Counted from the first letter of the stretch, positions 17,585 to 27,003 are shown. The stretch is DNA of 64,000 bases from Comamonas sp. (GCF_009360615.1 NZ_SPEY01000042.1:1-64000); one strand, 5' to 3'. Notes: generated by a model not told the origin, from the letters alone. Made by a program: numbers and translations.

Positions 17585-19309
17585 TTATCTTTTTGTGGAT
17601 GTAGGCTTTTCGTCAGCGTTGATGCGGGGCGGTTGTGTGGGTAAATTGCCAAGCGTCCGCAGAAAGTCGGCATCTGTGCGATAGAGCCTGATGGGGCTGC
17701 CCTGCCGGTGCAGCAGGCCGGCGCGCTCCAGCCGTTGCTCCGCAGGCAATTTCAGCCCCACCACATGCAGCAGGCCGCCACGCAATGCGACCAGGCGCTC
17801 CAGCCGGGCGAAGGTTTCGACGCCGGTGATGTCGATGCTGTTGATGGACTGCATCAGCAGCGCCAGGTCTTTGGCCTGGGGCGCCCGCTGCAGGGCATCG
17901 GCCGCGTAGCGCTCAAGAGCCGTGGCCGTGGCAAAGTCCAGGTCTGCGTCCATGCGCACGGCCACCACATTGGGTGCGAGCGCCGGCAGCTGCCAGAGCT
18001 GGCGGCTGCGCAGGCTGCCATCGGGATGCTCGCCGACCTCGATGATTCGGGGGTGCAGGTGGTGATAGAGGTAGTAGGCCTGGCTGAGCATGATGCCCGC
18101 GAACACTCCCCAGTACATGCGCGGGGCCGTAACGATGGTCAGCACCAGGGTGGCGACGCTGATGCAGGCTTCCACCTTGGAAACTCTGAACAGCTTGAGA
18201 ATTGCGCTGGGCTTGACCAGATTGAGCACTGCCGTGATCACGATGGCTGCCAGCGCTGCCTGGGGCACATGGTAGAGCCAGGGAATGAACCAGAGCACGA
18301 CGACCACCACCAGCAGGATGGAAAACACATTCGCATAGCCGGTTCTGGCCCCTGCGAGCAGATTGACCGCCGAGCGCGAGAAAGAGGCGCTGGTGGCAAA
18401 GCTGCCGAACAGGCCGGCGCTGATCTTGGACAGGCCCTGGGCAATCAGATCCTGGTTCTCGTTCCAGCGTGTGCCGGCCTGCTGATGCTCGACCTGGGCG
18501 CTGGAGGCCGTCTCCAGAAAGCTGACCAGGGAGATGACCAGCACCGGCATGATCAGGGCACCGAACTGATCCCAGTCCAGCATGCCTGGCCAATGGAAGC
18601 TGGGCAGCCCTGCCGGCAGATGGCCGATCACGGCACCGCCCCCATCGGCAAAGCCGGTGAACCAGCTGATGAAACCACTCAGGCCGATGATGAAGATGGC
18701 CGAGGGGAAGGCCGGCCGCCACTTCTTGGCCAGCATCAGCAAGGCCATGCTGGCCACGCCGTAGGCGATGGACGGGATGCTGAACAGGTAGATGGACGGC
18801 GAGTGCCAGACGGTGGACCAGTCAGCGCGCATTCCCAGCAGGGTGGGCAGTTGCGAGGCCAGAATCAGCAGGGCGGCCGCCTGGGTGAAGCCTGCCAGCA
18901 CGGGTGAGGTGACCAGGTTGAGCAGCCAGCCCGCGCGCACCATGCCCAGGCTCCATTGCACCAGGCCGGAAAGAATGGCCATCCATGCCGCCAGCGCAAC
19001 CCATTGGGCCGAGCCGGGCTCGGCCATGCCGGTCAGCGAGGCACCGATCAGCAAGGCGCTCAGCGCGGTCGGCCCCACTCCCAGCCGGGGGGAGGGACTG
19101 AAGAGAATGGCCACTGCCGCAGGAATGATGGAGGCATAGATGCCGGTGATCAGTGGCATGCCGGCCAGTGCGGCATAAGCCACCCCCTGGGGCAGCAGCA
19201 TCAGGCCCACGGTCAGGCCGGCCCAGAATTCACCGCGCAGCAGGCCGAGTGTCGGTTGGGGCCAATCGAGAAAGGGCAGCCATCTGGCCAGGGATTGCTT
19301 GGTGGTCAT
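17585..19309 (-). CDS. SulP family anion transporter with STAS domain
   Basis: 574 residues. The N-terminal about 430 residues form the SulP membrane domain, starting with FWAGLTVGLMLLPQGVAYAALAGMP and including GSFATSASFSRSAVN. The STAS domain follows (about residues 440-560, with SINSIDITGVETFARL). Members carry sulfate, bicarbonate or other anions; the substrate cannot be fixed here. It heads a minus-strand run with the GGDEF and FlhG-like genes. Confidence 0.93.
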   Translation of the reverse strand: MTTKQSLARWLPFLDWPQPTLGLLRGEFWAGLTVGLMLLPQGVAYAALAGMPLITGIYASIIPAAVAILFSPSPRLGVGPTALSALLIGASLTGMAEPGSAQWVALAAWMAILSGLVQWSLGMVRAGWLLNLVTSPVLAGFTQAAALLILASQLPTLLGMRADWSTVWHSPSIYLFSIPSIAYGVASMALLMLAKKWRPAFPSAIFIIGLSGFISWFTGFADGGGAVIGHLPAGLPSFHWPGMLDWDQFGALIMPVLVISLVSFLETASSAQVEHQQAGTRWNENQDLIAQGLSKISAGLFGSFATSASFSRSAVNLLAGARTGYANVFSILLVVVVVLWFIPWLYHVPQAALAAIVITAVLNLVKPSAILKLFRVSKVEACISVATLVLTIVTAPRMYWGVFAGIMLSQAYYLYHHLHPRIIEVGEHPDGSLRSRQLWQLPALAPNVVAVRMDADLDFATATALERYAADALQRAPQAKDLALLMQSINSIDITGVETFARLERLVALRGGLLHVVGLKLPAEQRLERAGLLHRQGSPIRLYRTDADFLRTLGNLPTQPPRINADEKPTSTKR

Positions 19310-19710
19310 GATTGCGGCGAACTAAATCTCGTCTGCAAGCTTAGTCGTGCTTGGTTGTGCAGGGATTAAAAGAGCATGAGGCGGTGCGACCTTGGCCGAA
19401 GAGGCGCTTTGTTTCAAGGGGGCACGGGTCGCGCTGTCCGGGCCGGGCCGGGCCACAGGGTATCGATGACGGCAAGGGGGGCGTCCGATGGCCGGTGAAT
19501 CCGGGAGGGGCTCCCGCCGGAGCCGTGCCTTGCCATGCGACCGGCGGGGTCGTTGGCTGCTGGTGAATGATGCGCACGTGGAAATCGACTCGAAGACAGG
19601 CAAAACGGCACCAGTTCTTATGGTTTTCAATGCTGGCACGGTAGTTCATCCTAGCACGCTGCCCGGGCAGGAGTGGGGGGCGCTTCCCAGGTGCGTGGGA
19701 CCGACCATAA
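19310..19710. other. Intergenic stretch with no supported gene
   Basis: About 400 bases between the SulP start and the terminator of the DUF1329 gene. Reading both strands I see only short Pro/Arg-rich frames without family features. It presumably holds the SulP promoter. Confidence 0.5.
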
Positions 19711-19737
19711 AAAAGAGAGGCGCATGGCCTCTCTTTT
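19711..19737 (-). terminator. Terminator of the DUF1329 gene
   Basis: AAAAGAGAGGC and GCCTCTCTTTT pair around GCATG. The A run on the plus strand gives a T run on the minus strand. Confidence 0.85.
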
Positions 19738-19778
19738 CACCTGACGGTGCGCACGGCGGCGGAATCTCCCGGTGCCGA

Positions 19779-21155
19779 TCAGTTGCCCAGGTTGCGGATC
19801 GCTTCGGGCGTGTACTGGCTGGCGCGCAGGTTGTCCCTGCCCAGAATCGGCGCCTTGGGGCGCTCCTGGACCAGATTCATGCTCACATAGGAGCCGGCAT
19901 TCAGGTCGTAGTAGAACGATGTGCCCGCGTGCCATTTCCTGATGTCGTAGGCGTAGTAGTAATTGATTTCACCGTGCTGCCACAGCTGGCCGCGGGCGTC
20001 GTAGAAGTCGCCCGATACGGCATGTCCGGTGTCTTCGTCGATGAACATCACGCGCTTGGAGTACAGGTGCCGGAAGCCGGGCTTGAGCTTGCCCTCCAGC
20101 ACCCAGACACGGCGCAGTTCATAGCGGGTGTACGCCGGGTTGGGGTGGCCGGGCTTGAGCAGATCGGCGTACTTCAGCGGCTGGTTGATGCGAAAGGTGT
20201 TGGCTGGAATGAACATTTCACGCTTGCCGTGCATGGTCCATTCATAGCGCTCCGATCCACCGTTGAACAGCCGCTCCGAGTCGATGGTCGCCTTGCCGCT
20301 GGTTCCCGGCGCGGGCTGGTCATAGCCGAACTCCGGCAGCTGGCGTACGCGGCGCGTGCCGGGGTCGTAGTTCCATGCCAGCCGCTTGTCCGTGCCGAAG
20401 TTCATGGGCTCGATCGACAGGATGACGCTGCCTTTTTCACGCTCGGGCAGGATGGAGAAGTTGGTCACATAGGCGTACTTGCCTTCGTTGGGCTTGCCCA
20501 GATTTTCTTTGGAGTCATAGCGGCTGAGCTGGATGTAGCTGGTGCGGCCCCAGGCGATATCGCCTCCTGCGCCCACCAGTGCCATGTCGCGCTCCACCTC
20601 TTCGGTGCTGGCGCGGCTGGGCATGAGGTTGTTCCAGAGCAGCTCAATGCCGCTCTTGGGAATGGGGAAGGGCAGTGCCCCCATATAGCCCTTGACGCCA
20701 TTGCCGTCGTTGATGACTTCGGCCTCCAGTGCGTTGCGCTTTGCAACGGCACAGATCTCGTCGTCATACCGGAAGTCGCGGTGGCCCGGATAGACGGGAA
20801 TGCGCATGGTGGCCGGAAATTTGCCAAGCAGCGCCTTTTGTCCGTCACTGAGCTTGTCGCTGTACTGTGCCATGTTGGCGGCCGTGATTTCGAACAGCGG
20901 CTTCTCGTGGGCATAGATGTCCGGCTGGAACTGTCCCACGGACTTGGTGAACTTCACGCCGGGTGGCACGCCCAGTATCTTTCCCGTGAAGGGCGGAATG
21001 CTGCCATCGGCATTGCCGGCCTTGATGGCGCCGGTGCAGGTCAGCTCCTTGCCCAGCCTGTCGGCCTCGGCGGCGGGTACCTTGGCGCAGGCGGCTCCAG
21101 CGCCCAGCAAACCCATGCACAGCAGCAGCGCCTTGTTCATCATCTTGTTTTGCAT
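19779..21155 (-). CDS. DUF1329 domain protein, exported
   Basis: 458 residues with a signal peptide (MQNKMMNKALLLCMGLLGAG, cleavage after ACA). The family is about 450 residues, periplasmic, and related to LolA/LppX-like lipid carriers. Relatives are often encoded with an RND-type exporter and a DUF1302 protein and have been linked to hydrocarbon or sterol metabolism in Pseudomonas and Comamonas. Neither partner is in the window. The start has GGGAGGAG upstream. A terminator follows. Confidence 0.9.
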   Translation of the reverse strand: MQNKMMNKALLLCMGLLGAGAACAKVPAAEADRLGKELTCTGAIKAGNADGSIPPFTGKILGVPPGVKFTKSVGQFQPDIYAHEKPLFEITAANMAQYSDKLSDGQKALLGKFPATMRIPVYPGHRDFRYDDEICAVAKRNALEAEVINDGNGVKGYMGALPFPIPKSGIELLWNNLMPSRASTEEVERDMALVGAGGDIAWGRTSYIQLSRYDSKENLGKPNEGKYAYVTNFSILPEREKGSVILSIEPMNFGTDKRLAWNYDPGTRRVRQLPEFGYDQPAPGTSGKATIDSERLFNGGSERYEWTMHGKREMFIPANTFRINQPLKYADLLKPGHPNPAYTRYELRRVWVLEGKLKPGFRHLYSKRVMFIDEDTGHAVSGDFYDARGQLWQHGEINYYYAYDIRKWHAGTSFYYDLNAGSYVSMNLVQERPKAPILGRDNLRASQYTPEAIRNLGN

Positions 21156-21278
21156 TGCTCTCCTCCCTTGTGAAAACCTTGCAGGTTCTGGCCTGTTGGC
21201 AGGCATTCTTCAGATATTTGTCATGACATGAATCGTCTGTTGAGACTAATCGATACCGACTGGTGGCCATGAAGCAAG

Positions 21279-21308
21279 AAGGGCAGCACCGTTGCCGGTG
21301 CCGCCCTT
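21279..21308 (-). terminator. Hairpin after the amino-acid permease gene
   Basis: AAGGGC-A-GCACCG pairs with CGGTGC-C-GCCCTT around a short loop. The T run is weak, so it is a likely but not certain terminator. Confidence 0.5.
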
Positions 21309-21331
21309 GGGAGAGTTCCAATGACTGGGTA

Positions 21332-22807
21332 TTAACGCGAGCCGCTCAAATCCATTTCCGAATACTTGACGATCTTCGTGCCCTTGACCCATTTGTAGCC
21401 AAACCAGATGGCCAGGAAAAGAGGCAGGCCGATATAGGTTGCGATGGCGCCGACCCAGTCGATCTGATCCTTGATCAGGTTTTCGTAGTTCTGGCCCAGA
21501 GTGATGATCAGGCACAGCACAAAGGCGAAGATGGGGCCGAATGGGAAGGCAGCGGCCTTGTAGGGCAGCTGGCTCATATCGTAGTTCTGCACTTCGCAGC
21601 CCTTGCGGAAGCGGTAGTGGCTGATGGCAATGCCCAGCCAGGCCACGAAGCCGCACATGCCGGACAGATTCAGCAGCCAGATGTAGACCACTTCGGGGCT
21701 GAAAATATTGGTCAGAAAGCACAGGGCGGCGATCACGGTGGTGGCGATCAATGCCAGAACCGGCACGCCACGCGTGTTGACCTGGGCGAACACCTTGGGG
21801 GCCATGCCTTGCTTGGCCAGCGCATACAGCATGCGGGTGGAGGCGTACATGCCCGAGTTGCCGGCCGACAGCACCGAGGTCAGCACCACGGCATTCATGA
21901 CGGCCGCAGCGCCCAGCAGGCCGGCCCGTTCGAACACCAGCGTGAAGGGGCTAACGGCGATATCGCCCAGATCGTTGCGCAGCAGCTTGGGGTCGGTGTA
22001 GGGAATCAGCAGGCCGATGATGAGGATGGCGAAGACGTAGAACAGCAAGATGCGCCAGAACACCTTGCGCACGGCCTTGGGCACGTTCCTGGCCGGATCC
22101 TCCGACTCGCCGGCGGCGATGCCGATCAGTTCCGTGCCCTGGAAGGAGAACCCCACCACCATGGCCACTCCGATCAAGGCTGCAAAGCCTCCCGCAAACG
22201 GCGCGTCGCCTGTGCTCAGGTTGGCAATATTGCCCCAGATTCCCTCCGGTGCGCCGCCTTGCAAGATGCCGAAGATCATCAGCACGCCGACGGCAATGAA
22301 GACCAGCACGGTGGTCACCTTGATGGCGGCGAACCAGAATTCGGATTCGCCGAAGCCCTTGGCCGACAGTGCGTTGAGGCCGAACATCAGGGCCAGAAAC
22401 AGCGCACTCCAAAGCACTCCGTTGGTGCCCGGGAACCAATAGGCCATCACCAGCTGGGCGGCCACCAGGTCCACGGCAATCGTCACAGCCCAGTTGTACC
22501 AGTAGTTCCAGCCCAGCGCGAAGCCGAAACCTTCGTCCACGTACTTGGCGCCATAGGTGGCGAAAGAGCCGGAGACGGGCATGTGGGCCGCCATCTCGCC
22601 CAGACTGGTCATCAGAAAGTAGACCATCAGGCCTACGATCATGTAGGCCAGCAATGCGCCGCCGGGGCCTGCCTGGGAGATGGTGGCGCCGGAGGCGACG
22701 AAAAGGCCGGTGCCGATGGAGCCGCCGATGGCGATCATCGACATATGGCGGGCCTTGAGGGAACGGTGCAACTGGCCGGTTGCTGCGGTGGATTCGCTGT
22801 CGCTCAT
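21332..22807 (-). CDS. Amino acid permease, APC family (LysP-like)
   Basis: 491 residues with 12 predicted membrane helices. The start LKARHMSMIAIGGSIGTGLF is the APC amino-acid transporter signature, followed by SGATISQAGPGGALLAYMIVG. Helix 6 has FSFQGTELIGIAAGE, typical of the LysP/GabP/AroP group of proton symporters. Lysine is the most likely substrate by similarity, but basic or aromatic amino acids cannot be excluded. It appears to be a single-gene unit. Confidence 0.9.
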   Translation of the reverse strand: MSDSESTAATGQLHRSLKARHMSMIAIGGSIGTGLFVASGATISQAGPGGALLAYMIVGLMVYFLMTSLGEMAAHMPVSGSFATYGAKYVDEGFGFALGWNYWYNWAVTIAVDLVAAQLVMAYWFPGTNGVLWSALFLALMFGLNALSAKGFGESEFWFAAIKVTTVLVFIAVGVLMIFGILQGGAPEGIWGNIANLSTGDAPFAGGFAALIGVAMVVGFSFQGTELIGIAAGESEDPARNVPKAVRKVFWRILLFYVFAILIIGLLIPYTDPKLLRNDLGDIAVSPFTLVFERAGLLGAAAVMNAVVLTSVLSAGNSGMYASTRMLYALAKQGMAPKVFAQVNTRGVPVLALIATTVIAALCFLTNIFSPEVVYIWLLNLSGMCGFVAWLGIAISHYRFRKGCEVQNYDMSQLPYKAAAFPFGPIFAFVLCLIITLGQNYENLIKDQIDWVGAIATYIGLPLFLAIWFGYKWVKGTKIVKYSEMDLSGSR

Positions 22808-23548
22808 GAATACGAGATTTTCTGGCAGGACATGACAGGGGAGGCAGGCTGGCTAAGGCCTTTGTCATGGCTTGCATTATTGTGGTTCTGCACGGCCGGC
22901 CCTTGGGTAACAACGCGGCGTGCGCGATCGGCGATGACACGCATTGCCGTTCAGTGGGTGCAGATTGTGAGCGATTTATGGAGGGTGCGCGCGCTTCGGG
23001 TTGTCATGAAGTAAGGCGAATCCGGCAGTTTTTTTGCCAAGTATTTGTTTTGTATGGATTTATGGGCCGCTGTGGATGCTGCCATCTGCGGGCTGCATGG
23101 GTTCTGCCCCGACCTGCGATTCGCGGATGGTGGCGAGGATGCAACGGATTGATGGAAAGCGAGGAGCAGGAATGCTTTCATTATTGAATTCACTTCAACA
23201 GAATTCGTGAATAACTGGCATGCATCGCAAAGATGAAGTGGGCGGACTGCGGGCCATTGATACCCCGAAGTGCTGCTGCGGTCATGGGCGCCATGGCGCC
23301 GGGGGGCAGTGTCGTGGTTGCGTTCTGTACCCGTGCGGTTCCCGAGCTGGACGATGTCACCCAAGCCCGTTGAGGCTTTGTAGCCGCTGTTCATGAGCAG
23401 GCACCAGGGGGCCTTCGAAACCCTGCCGCCGGTGCAGAGGCGGATCATGCAGGCGCCGGGTCAGGCTTCACCGGTCAACATGGGGCATTCAGCCTGGGCA
23501 ATGCGGTGGGTGCTGCGCAGTCTGCCAGCGCAGGGTGCGGCCCGAAGC
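22808..23548. other. Long intergenic stretch, no supported gene
   Basis: About 740 bases between the permease start and the LysR stop. Open frames here (for example minus strand 22951-23448) have no family features and unusual composition. The part at 23030-23220 is more AT-rich than its surroundings. It contains ATTCAC (23188-23193) and GTGAAT (23207-23212) in inverted order around a second GAATTC. I see no RNA gene. Confidence 0.45.
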
Positions 23549-24439
23549 CTACCAGCGTGCCTGTTCCAGCAGCATCTGGGCCAGCGCCTTCACTTTGGGC
23601 GAGGCGTGGCGGGTGCGAGGGTAGACCAGAGACAGCTCGCGGCTGCGGCCTTCGAGCTGCGTCAGCACGGGTATGAGCCGTGCACTGGCAATGTGCTCGC
23701 GCACGGCAAACTCCATGACCTGGGCCACGCCCAGACCAGCCAGCGACCCCTCGATCAAAGGATCGCCGCTGTCGAAGCTGATGGACTGCGGCGGCATCCA
23801 GTCCAGCGGCTCTTCGCCTTCGGCCTTGAACTGCCAGGGCACCTGAAATCCCAGATAGTGGTTGTAGACCGACAGGCAGCGGTGCCTTGCCAGCTCCTGC
23901 AGTGTGCGCGGTGCGCCATGGGCTTGCAGATAGCCGGGAGAGACCACGGTCACCCAGCGCAGCGGCGGCAGGCTGCGCGCAATCATGCGGCTGTCGGCCA
24001 GAGGGCCTATTCGCACGGCTGCGTCAAAACCTTCTTCCACCATGTCCACCACCCGGTCGGTAAAGCTGGCGTCGATCTGCAGGCTCGGATAGCGATCCAT
24101 CAGCGGCCCCAGCAACGGCGTGAGCACCACCCGTCCCAGCACCGAGGGCGCGGTCATGCGCAGCACGCCACTGGGTTCGCAGCGCCGGTCCAGCATCAGC
24201 TGGCGCGCTTCATCAAGCCCGGCTATCAGCGCGGCGCTGCGGTCCACCAGGGTGCAGCCATCGGGCGTGAGCGAGACATTGCGCGTATTGCGATGCAGCA
24301 GCCGGGTGCCCAGATCGGCTTCCAGCTGGGCAATCGCCCGCGAGATGCGCGACTGCGTGGTTCCCAGGCTGTGCGCGGCCTGCGTGAAGCTTTTGCACTC
24401 GGCCACCTTGACCAGCATGTGTACGGCGTTCAGATCCAT
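23549..24439 (-). CDS. LysR-family transcriptional regulator
   Basis: 296 residues. The helix-turn-helix is in FTQAAHSLGTTQSRISRAIAQLE; the co-inducer domain (about residues 90-295) is of the CrgA/DsdC-like type (FDAAVRIGPLADSRMIAR). It is divergent from an MFS pump gene, with 198 bases and two perfect palindromes between the starts, so it very likely controls that pump. Confidence 0.93.
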   Translation of the reverse strand: MDLNAVHMLVKVAECKSFTQAAHSLGTTQSRISRAIAQLEADLGTRLLHRNTRNVSLTPDGCTLVDRSAALIAGLDEARQLMLDRRCEPSGVLRMTAPSVLGRVVLTPLLGPLMDRYPSLQIDASFTDRVVDMVEEGFDAAVRIGPLADSRMIARSLPPLRWVTVVSPGYLQAHGAPRTLQELARHRCLSVYNHYLGFQVPWQFKAEGEEPLDWMPPQSISFDSGDPLIEGSLAGLGVAQVMEFAVREHIASARLIPVLTQLEGRSRELSLVYPRTRHASPKVKALAQMLLEQARW

Positions 24440-24457
24440 GGCACTCGAGCTTGATTG

Positions 24458-24496
24458 ATGCGTATACGCATAAGTTAAACATGATTTTCATGTTTA
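24458..24496. promoter_or_regulatory. Two perfect palindromes between LysR and MFS genes
   Basis: ATGCGTATACGCAT (24458-24471) is a 14-base perfect palindrome. TAAACATGA-TTT-TCATGTTTA (24476-24496) is a 9+3+9 palindrome. They lie 19 bases from the LysR start, well placed for autoregulation and control of the divergent pump. Confidence 0.6.
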
Positions 24497-24637
24497 TCTG
24501 CGTCCTTGAATTAAATACGATGCCTGCCTGACCGGTCATCCACGCTGCACCTGCAATGCAGCACGCTTTGGAGCACTCATGCCCGCCGCAGCGACGAGGC
24601 GAGCAGCCGCTCCTTTTCGAGAACGAGGACCGATGTG

Positions 24638-26104
24638 ATGGATCAAGAGAAAAACAAGTTGCCAGCCCTGCCCAGCCTGCGCTATCCGCGTGCAGCGCTG
24701 GCCCTGTTGTCCCTGGCGCAGCTGATGATTGCGCTGGATGCGACGATCGTGTTCGTGGCACTGGACGCCATGGGCATGCATCTGCAGTTGCCTGCGCACC
24801 ATCTGCAATGGGTGATCAGCGGCTACAGTGTGGCATTCGGCGGCTGTCTGCTGCTGGGCGGGCGCTGCGCCGATCTGCTGGGCCAGCGCCGCATGTATGT
24901 AGCCGCCATGGGCTTGTTTGGCCTGGCGTCGCTGGCCGGAGGCTTTGCCGTCGAGGCCTGGCTGCTGATCGCCGCGCGTGCGGCCCAGGGCGTGGGGGCG
25001 GCGCTGCTGTTCCCGGCCACGCTGGCCATGATCAACACCCTGTACCGCCCCGGTGCCGAGCGCAATCGGGCGCTGGCCGTGTGGAGCATGGCCAGCGCCG
25101 CAGGGCTGGCGGCAGGGGCCTTGCTGGGTGGCGTGCTGACCCAGTGGCTGGGCTGGCACTGGGTGTTGTGGGTGCTGGTGCCGATGGCCTGGCCTTGTGC
25201 GGTGGCGGCACTGCGCTATCTGCCCCCGATGCCCAGCGTGCCGCGCCATCAGCGCCGCTTCGATGTGGCCGGTTGCATCAGTGTGACGCTGGGCAGCAGC
25301 CTGTTGGTCACGGCTCTGGTGCAGGGTCCGCAATGGGGCTGGCTGGACGGGCGTACGCTGGCCGTGGCGCTGGCAGGCGTGCTGGCGCTGGCGGTATTCT
25401 TGGCCATTGAAAAGCAGGTGGCCGCGCCCCTGATGCCGCTGCCCCTGCTGAGGGTGCGCGGCCTGCAGCATGCCATGCTGCTGACGCTGCTGTTCATGAG
25501 TTGCTACGGCGTTCAGTACTACTTTCTGGGCCTTTACTTCCAGCAGGTGCTGGGGTGGAGCCCGCTGCAGGCCGGGCTGGCCTTTGTGCTGCCTACCATC
25601 GTCTGTACGGTAGGCATTCGATGGGCCGAACGCGGTCTGGCGCGCCACAGCGCCCGTATTGTGCTGATGGCTGGCTGGGCTGCAGGCCTGGCAGGCCTGG
25701 TCTGGACCGCTGCCGTGCTGCCGATGGCCGGCAATTACTGGTGGCTGGTGCCGGGCTTCGTCGTGATGAGCATCGGCCAGGGGGCCAGCTGGACCGGCAT
25801 GTGGGTATTGGTGGGCGAGGGCATTGCGCCACAGCAACAGGGAGTGGCTTCCGGCGTGGCCGCCACGGCCCAGCAGGTGGGGGCGGCACTGGGGCTGGCC
25901 GTGCTGGTGATGGTGGCGGCCTTGCCGGTGGCGCAAGTGCAGGCCACGGGTTCGGTAAATGCCCAGGCACTGCAGCAGGCCAATGCCCTGGGCCTGCAGA
26001 ATGCGGAATGGGGCACCGCGCTGATTGCCCTGGTGGCCTTGCTGGTCTGTGCGGTCATGGGGCACAGGCCGATGGCTCAGGAGCTGGAGCCTCAGCTTGG
26101 CTGA
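24638..26104 (+). CDS. MFS drug/solute exporter, DHA2 type
   Basis: 488 residues with about 14 membrane helices. Helix 1 begins LALLSLAQLMIALDATIVFVAL, with motif D1-like LDATIV. Motif A-like GRCADLLGQRRM and motif C-like helix 5 (SAAGLAAGALLGG) follow. The family (EmrB/QacA-like) exports drugs or hydrophobic compounds with proton antiport. GTG at 24635 and ATG at 24638 are both possible starts. It is divergent from the LysR gene. Confidence 0.9.
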   Translation: MDQEKNKLPALPSLRYPRAALALLSLAQLMIALDATIVFVALDAMGMHLQLPAHHLQWVISGYSVAFGGCLLLGGRCADLLGQRRMYVAAMGLFGLASLAGGFAVEAWLLIAARAAQGVGAALLFPATLAMINTLYRPGAERNRALAVWSMASAAGLAAGALLGGVLTQWLGWHWVLWVLVPMAWPCAVAALRYLPPMPSVPRHQRRFDVAGCISVTLGSSLLVTALVQGPQWGWLDGRTLAVALAGVLALAVFLAIEKQVAAPLMPLPLLRVRGLQHAMLLTLLFMSCYGVQYYFLGLYFQQVLGWSPLQAGLAFVLPTIVCTVGIRWAERGLARHSARIVLMAGWAAGLAGLVWTAAVLPMAGNYWWLVPGFVVMSIGQGASWTGMWVLVGEGIAPQQQGVASGVAATAQQVGAALGLAVLVMVAALPVAQVQATGSVNAQALQQANALGLQNAEWGTALIALVALLVCAVMGHRPMAQELEPQLG

Positions 26105-26125
26105 GTTGATCTGAGTTGATATAAA

Positions 26126-26166
26126 AATAGCTGCCAACGCTTATGGATAAAGCGTTGGCAGCTATT
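26126..26166. repeat. Perfect 17-bp intergenic palindrome (Comamonadaceae-type)
   Basis: AATAGCTGCCAACGCTT (26126-26142) is an exact inverted match of AAGCGTTGGCAGCTATT (26150-26166), with a 7-base loop. It lies between the convergent MFS and ABC ATPase genes and may serve as their terminator. Confidence 0.75.
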
Positions 26167-26185
26167 GTCTTGATGGCGTTCGGGC

Positions 26186-26980
26186 CTAGCTCAGCAGCAA
26201 GGCATCGTCGGCCAGCTTTTCGCCGCGCACCTTCTCGAACATTTGCAGCAGGTCGGGCACATCCATCCTGGAGCGCTCTTCGCCGCTGACGTCGAGCACC
26301 ACATTGCCCTGGTGCAGCATGACGGTACGTGTGCCCACATCCAGCGCCTGGCGCATGCTGTGCGTGACCATCATGGTGGTCAGATTGGCTTCCTGCACGA
26401 TGCGCGCTGTCAGCTGCAGCACGAAGTCGGCGGTGCGCGGGTCCAGAGCGGCAGTGTGCTCGTCCAGCAGCAGAATGCGCGACGGCTGCAGCGCAGCCAT
26501 CAGCAGACTCACGGCCTGGCGCTGTCCGCCAGAAAGCAGGCCGATGCGGTCGGTCAGGCGGTTTTCCAGGCCCAGACCCAGGGTCGCCAGGCGATCGCGG
26601 TAGAGCTCGCGATTGCTGGCCTTCACGGCCTTGGACAAACCCCGGAGGTTGCCGCGCTCATGTGCCAGTGCCATGTTCTCTTCGATGGACAGGTCCTCGC
26701 AGGTGCCGGCCATCGGGTCCTGGAACACGCGGGCCACCTGCTTGGAGCGGGACCAGACCGGCATGCGGGTCATGTCGATGCCGGCAATTTCGATCTTGCC
26801 CTTGTCCACGCTCTGGTCGCCGGAGACGCAGTTCAGAAACGTGGACTTGCCTGCGCCGTTGGAGCCGATGACGGTCACAAACTGACCGTCGGGAATCGAC
26901 AGCGACAGGCCGCGCAGCGCGCGGGTTTCGATCGGCGTGCCGGGGTTGAAGGTGAGTTCGAGGTTTTGTGCGTTCAGCAT
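26186..26980 (-). CDS. ABC transporter ATP-binding protein
   Basis: 264 residues. Walker A is GSNGAGKSTFLN, the Q-loop is in ARVFQDP, the signature is LSGGQRQAVSLL and Walker B is RILLLDEHTAALD, with the switch histidine in MVTHSMRQAL. The catalytic position after Walker B reads EH, which is normal for this subgroup. It is the third gene of a binding protein-permease-ATPase operon, 23 bases after the permease. Confidence 0.93.
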   Translation of the reverse strand: MLNAQNLELTFNPGTPIETRALRGLSLSIPDGQFVTVIGSNGAGKSTFLNCVSGDQSVDKGKIEIAGIDMTRMPVWSRSKQVARVFQDPMAGTCEDLSIEENMALAHERGNLRGLSKAVKASNRELYRDRLATLGLGLENRLTDRIGLLSGGQRQAVSLLMAALQPSRILLLDEHTAALDPRTADFVLQLTARIVQEANLTTMMVTHSMRQALDVGTRTVMLHQGNVVLDVSGEERSRMDVPDLLQMFEKVRGEKLADDALLLS

Positions 26981-27003
26981 GATGTTCTCCGCCGTCCTTC
27001 TTC

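Noticed and set aside
21263-23014. Plus-strand ORF of 583 aa opposite the permease
   Set aside because: His/Gln/Gly-rich shadow of a membrane-protein gene; no domains.
22951-23448. Minus-strand ORF of 165 aa in the long intergenic stretch
   Set aside because: No ribosome site, no family features and a patchy, Ser/Thr-rich translation; not enough to call a gene.
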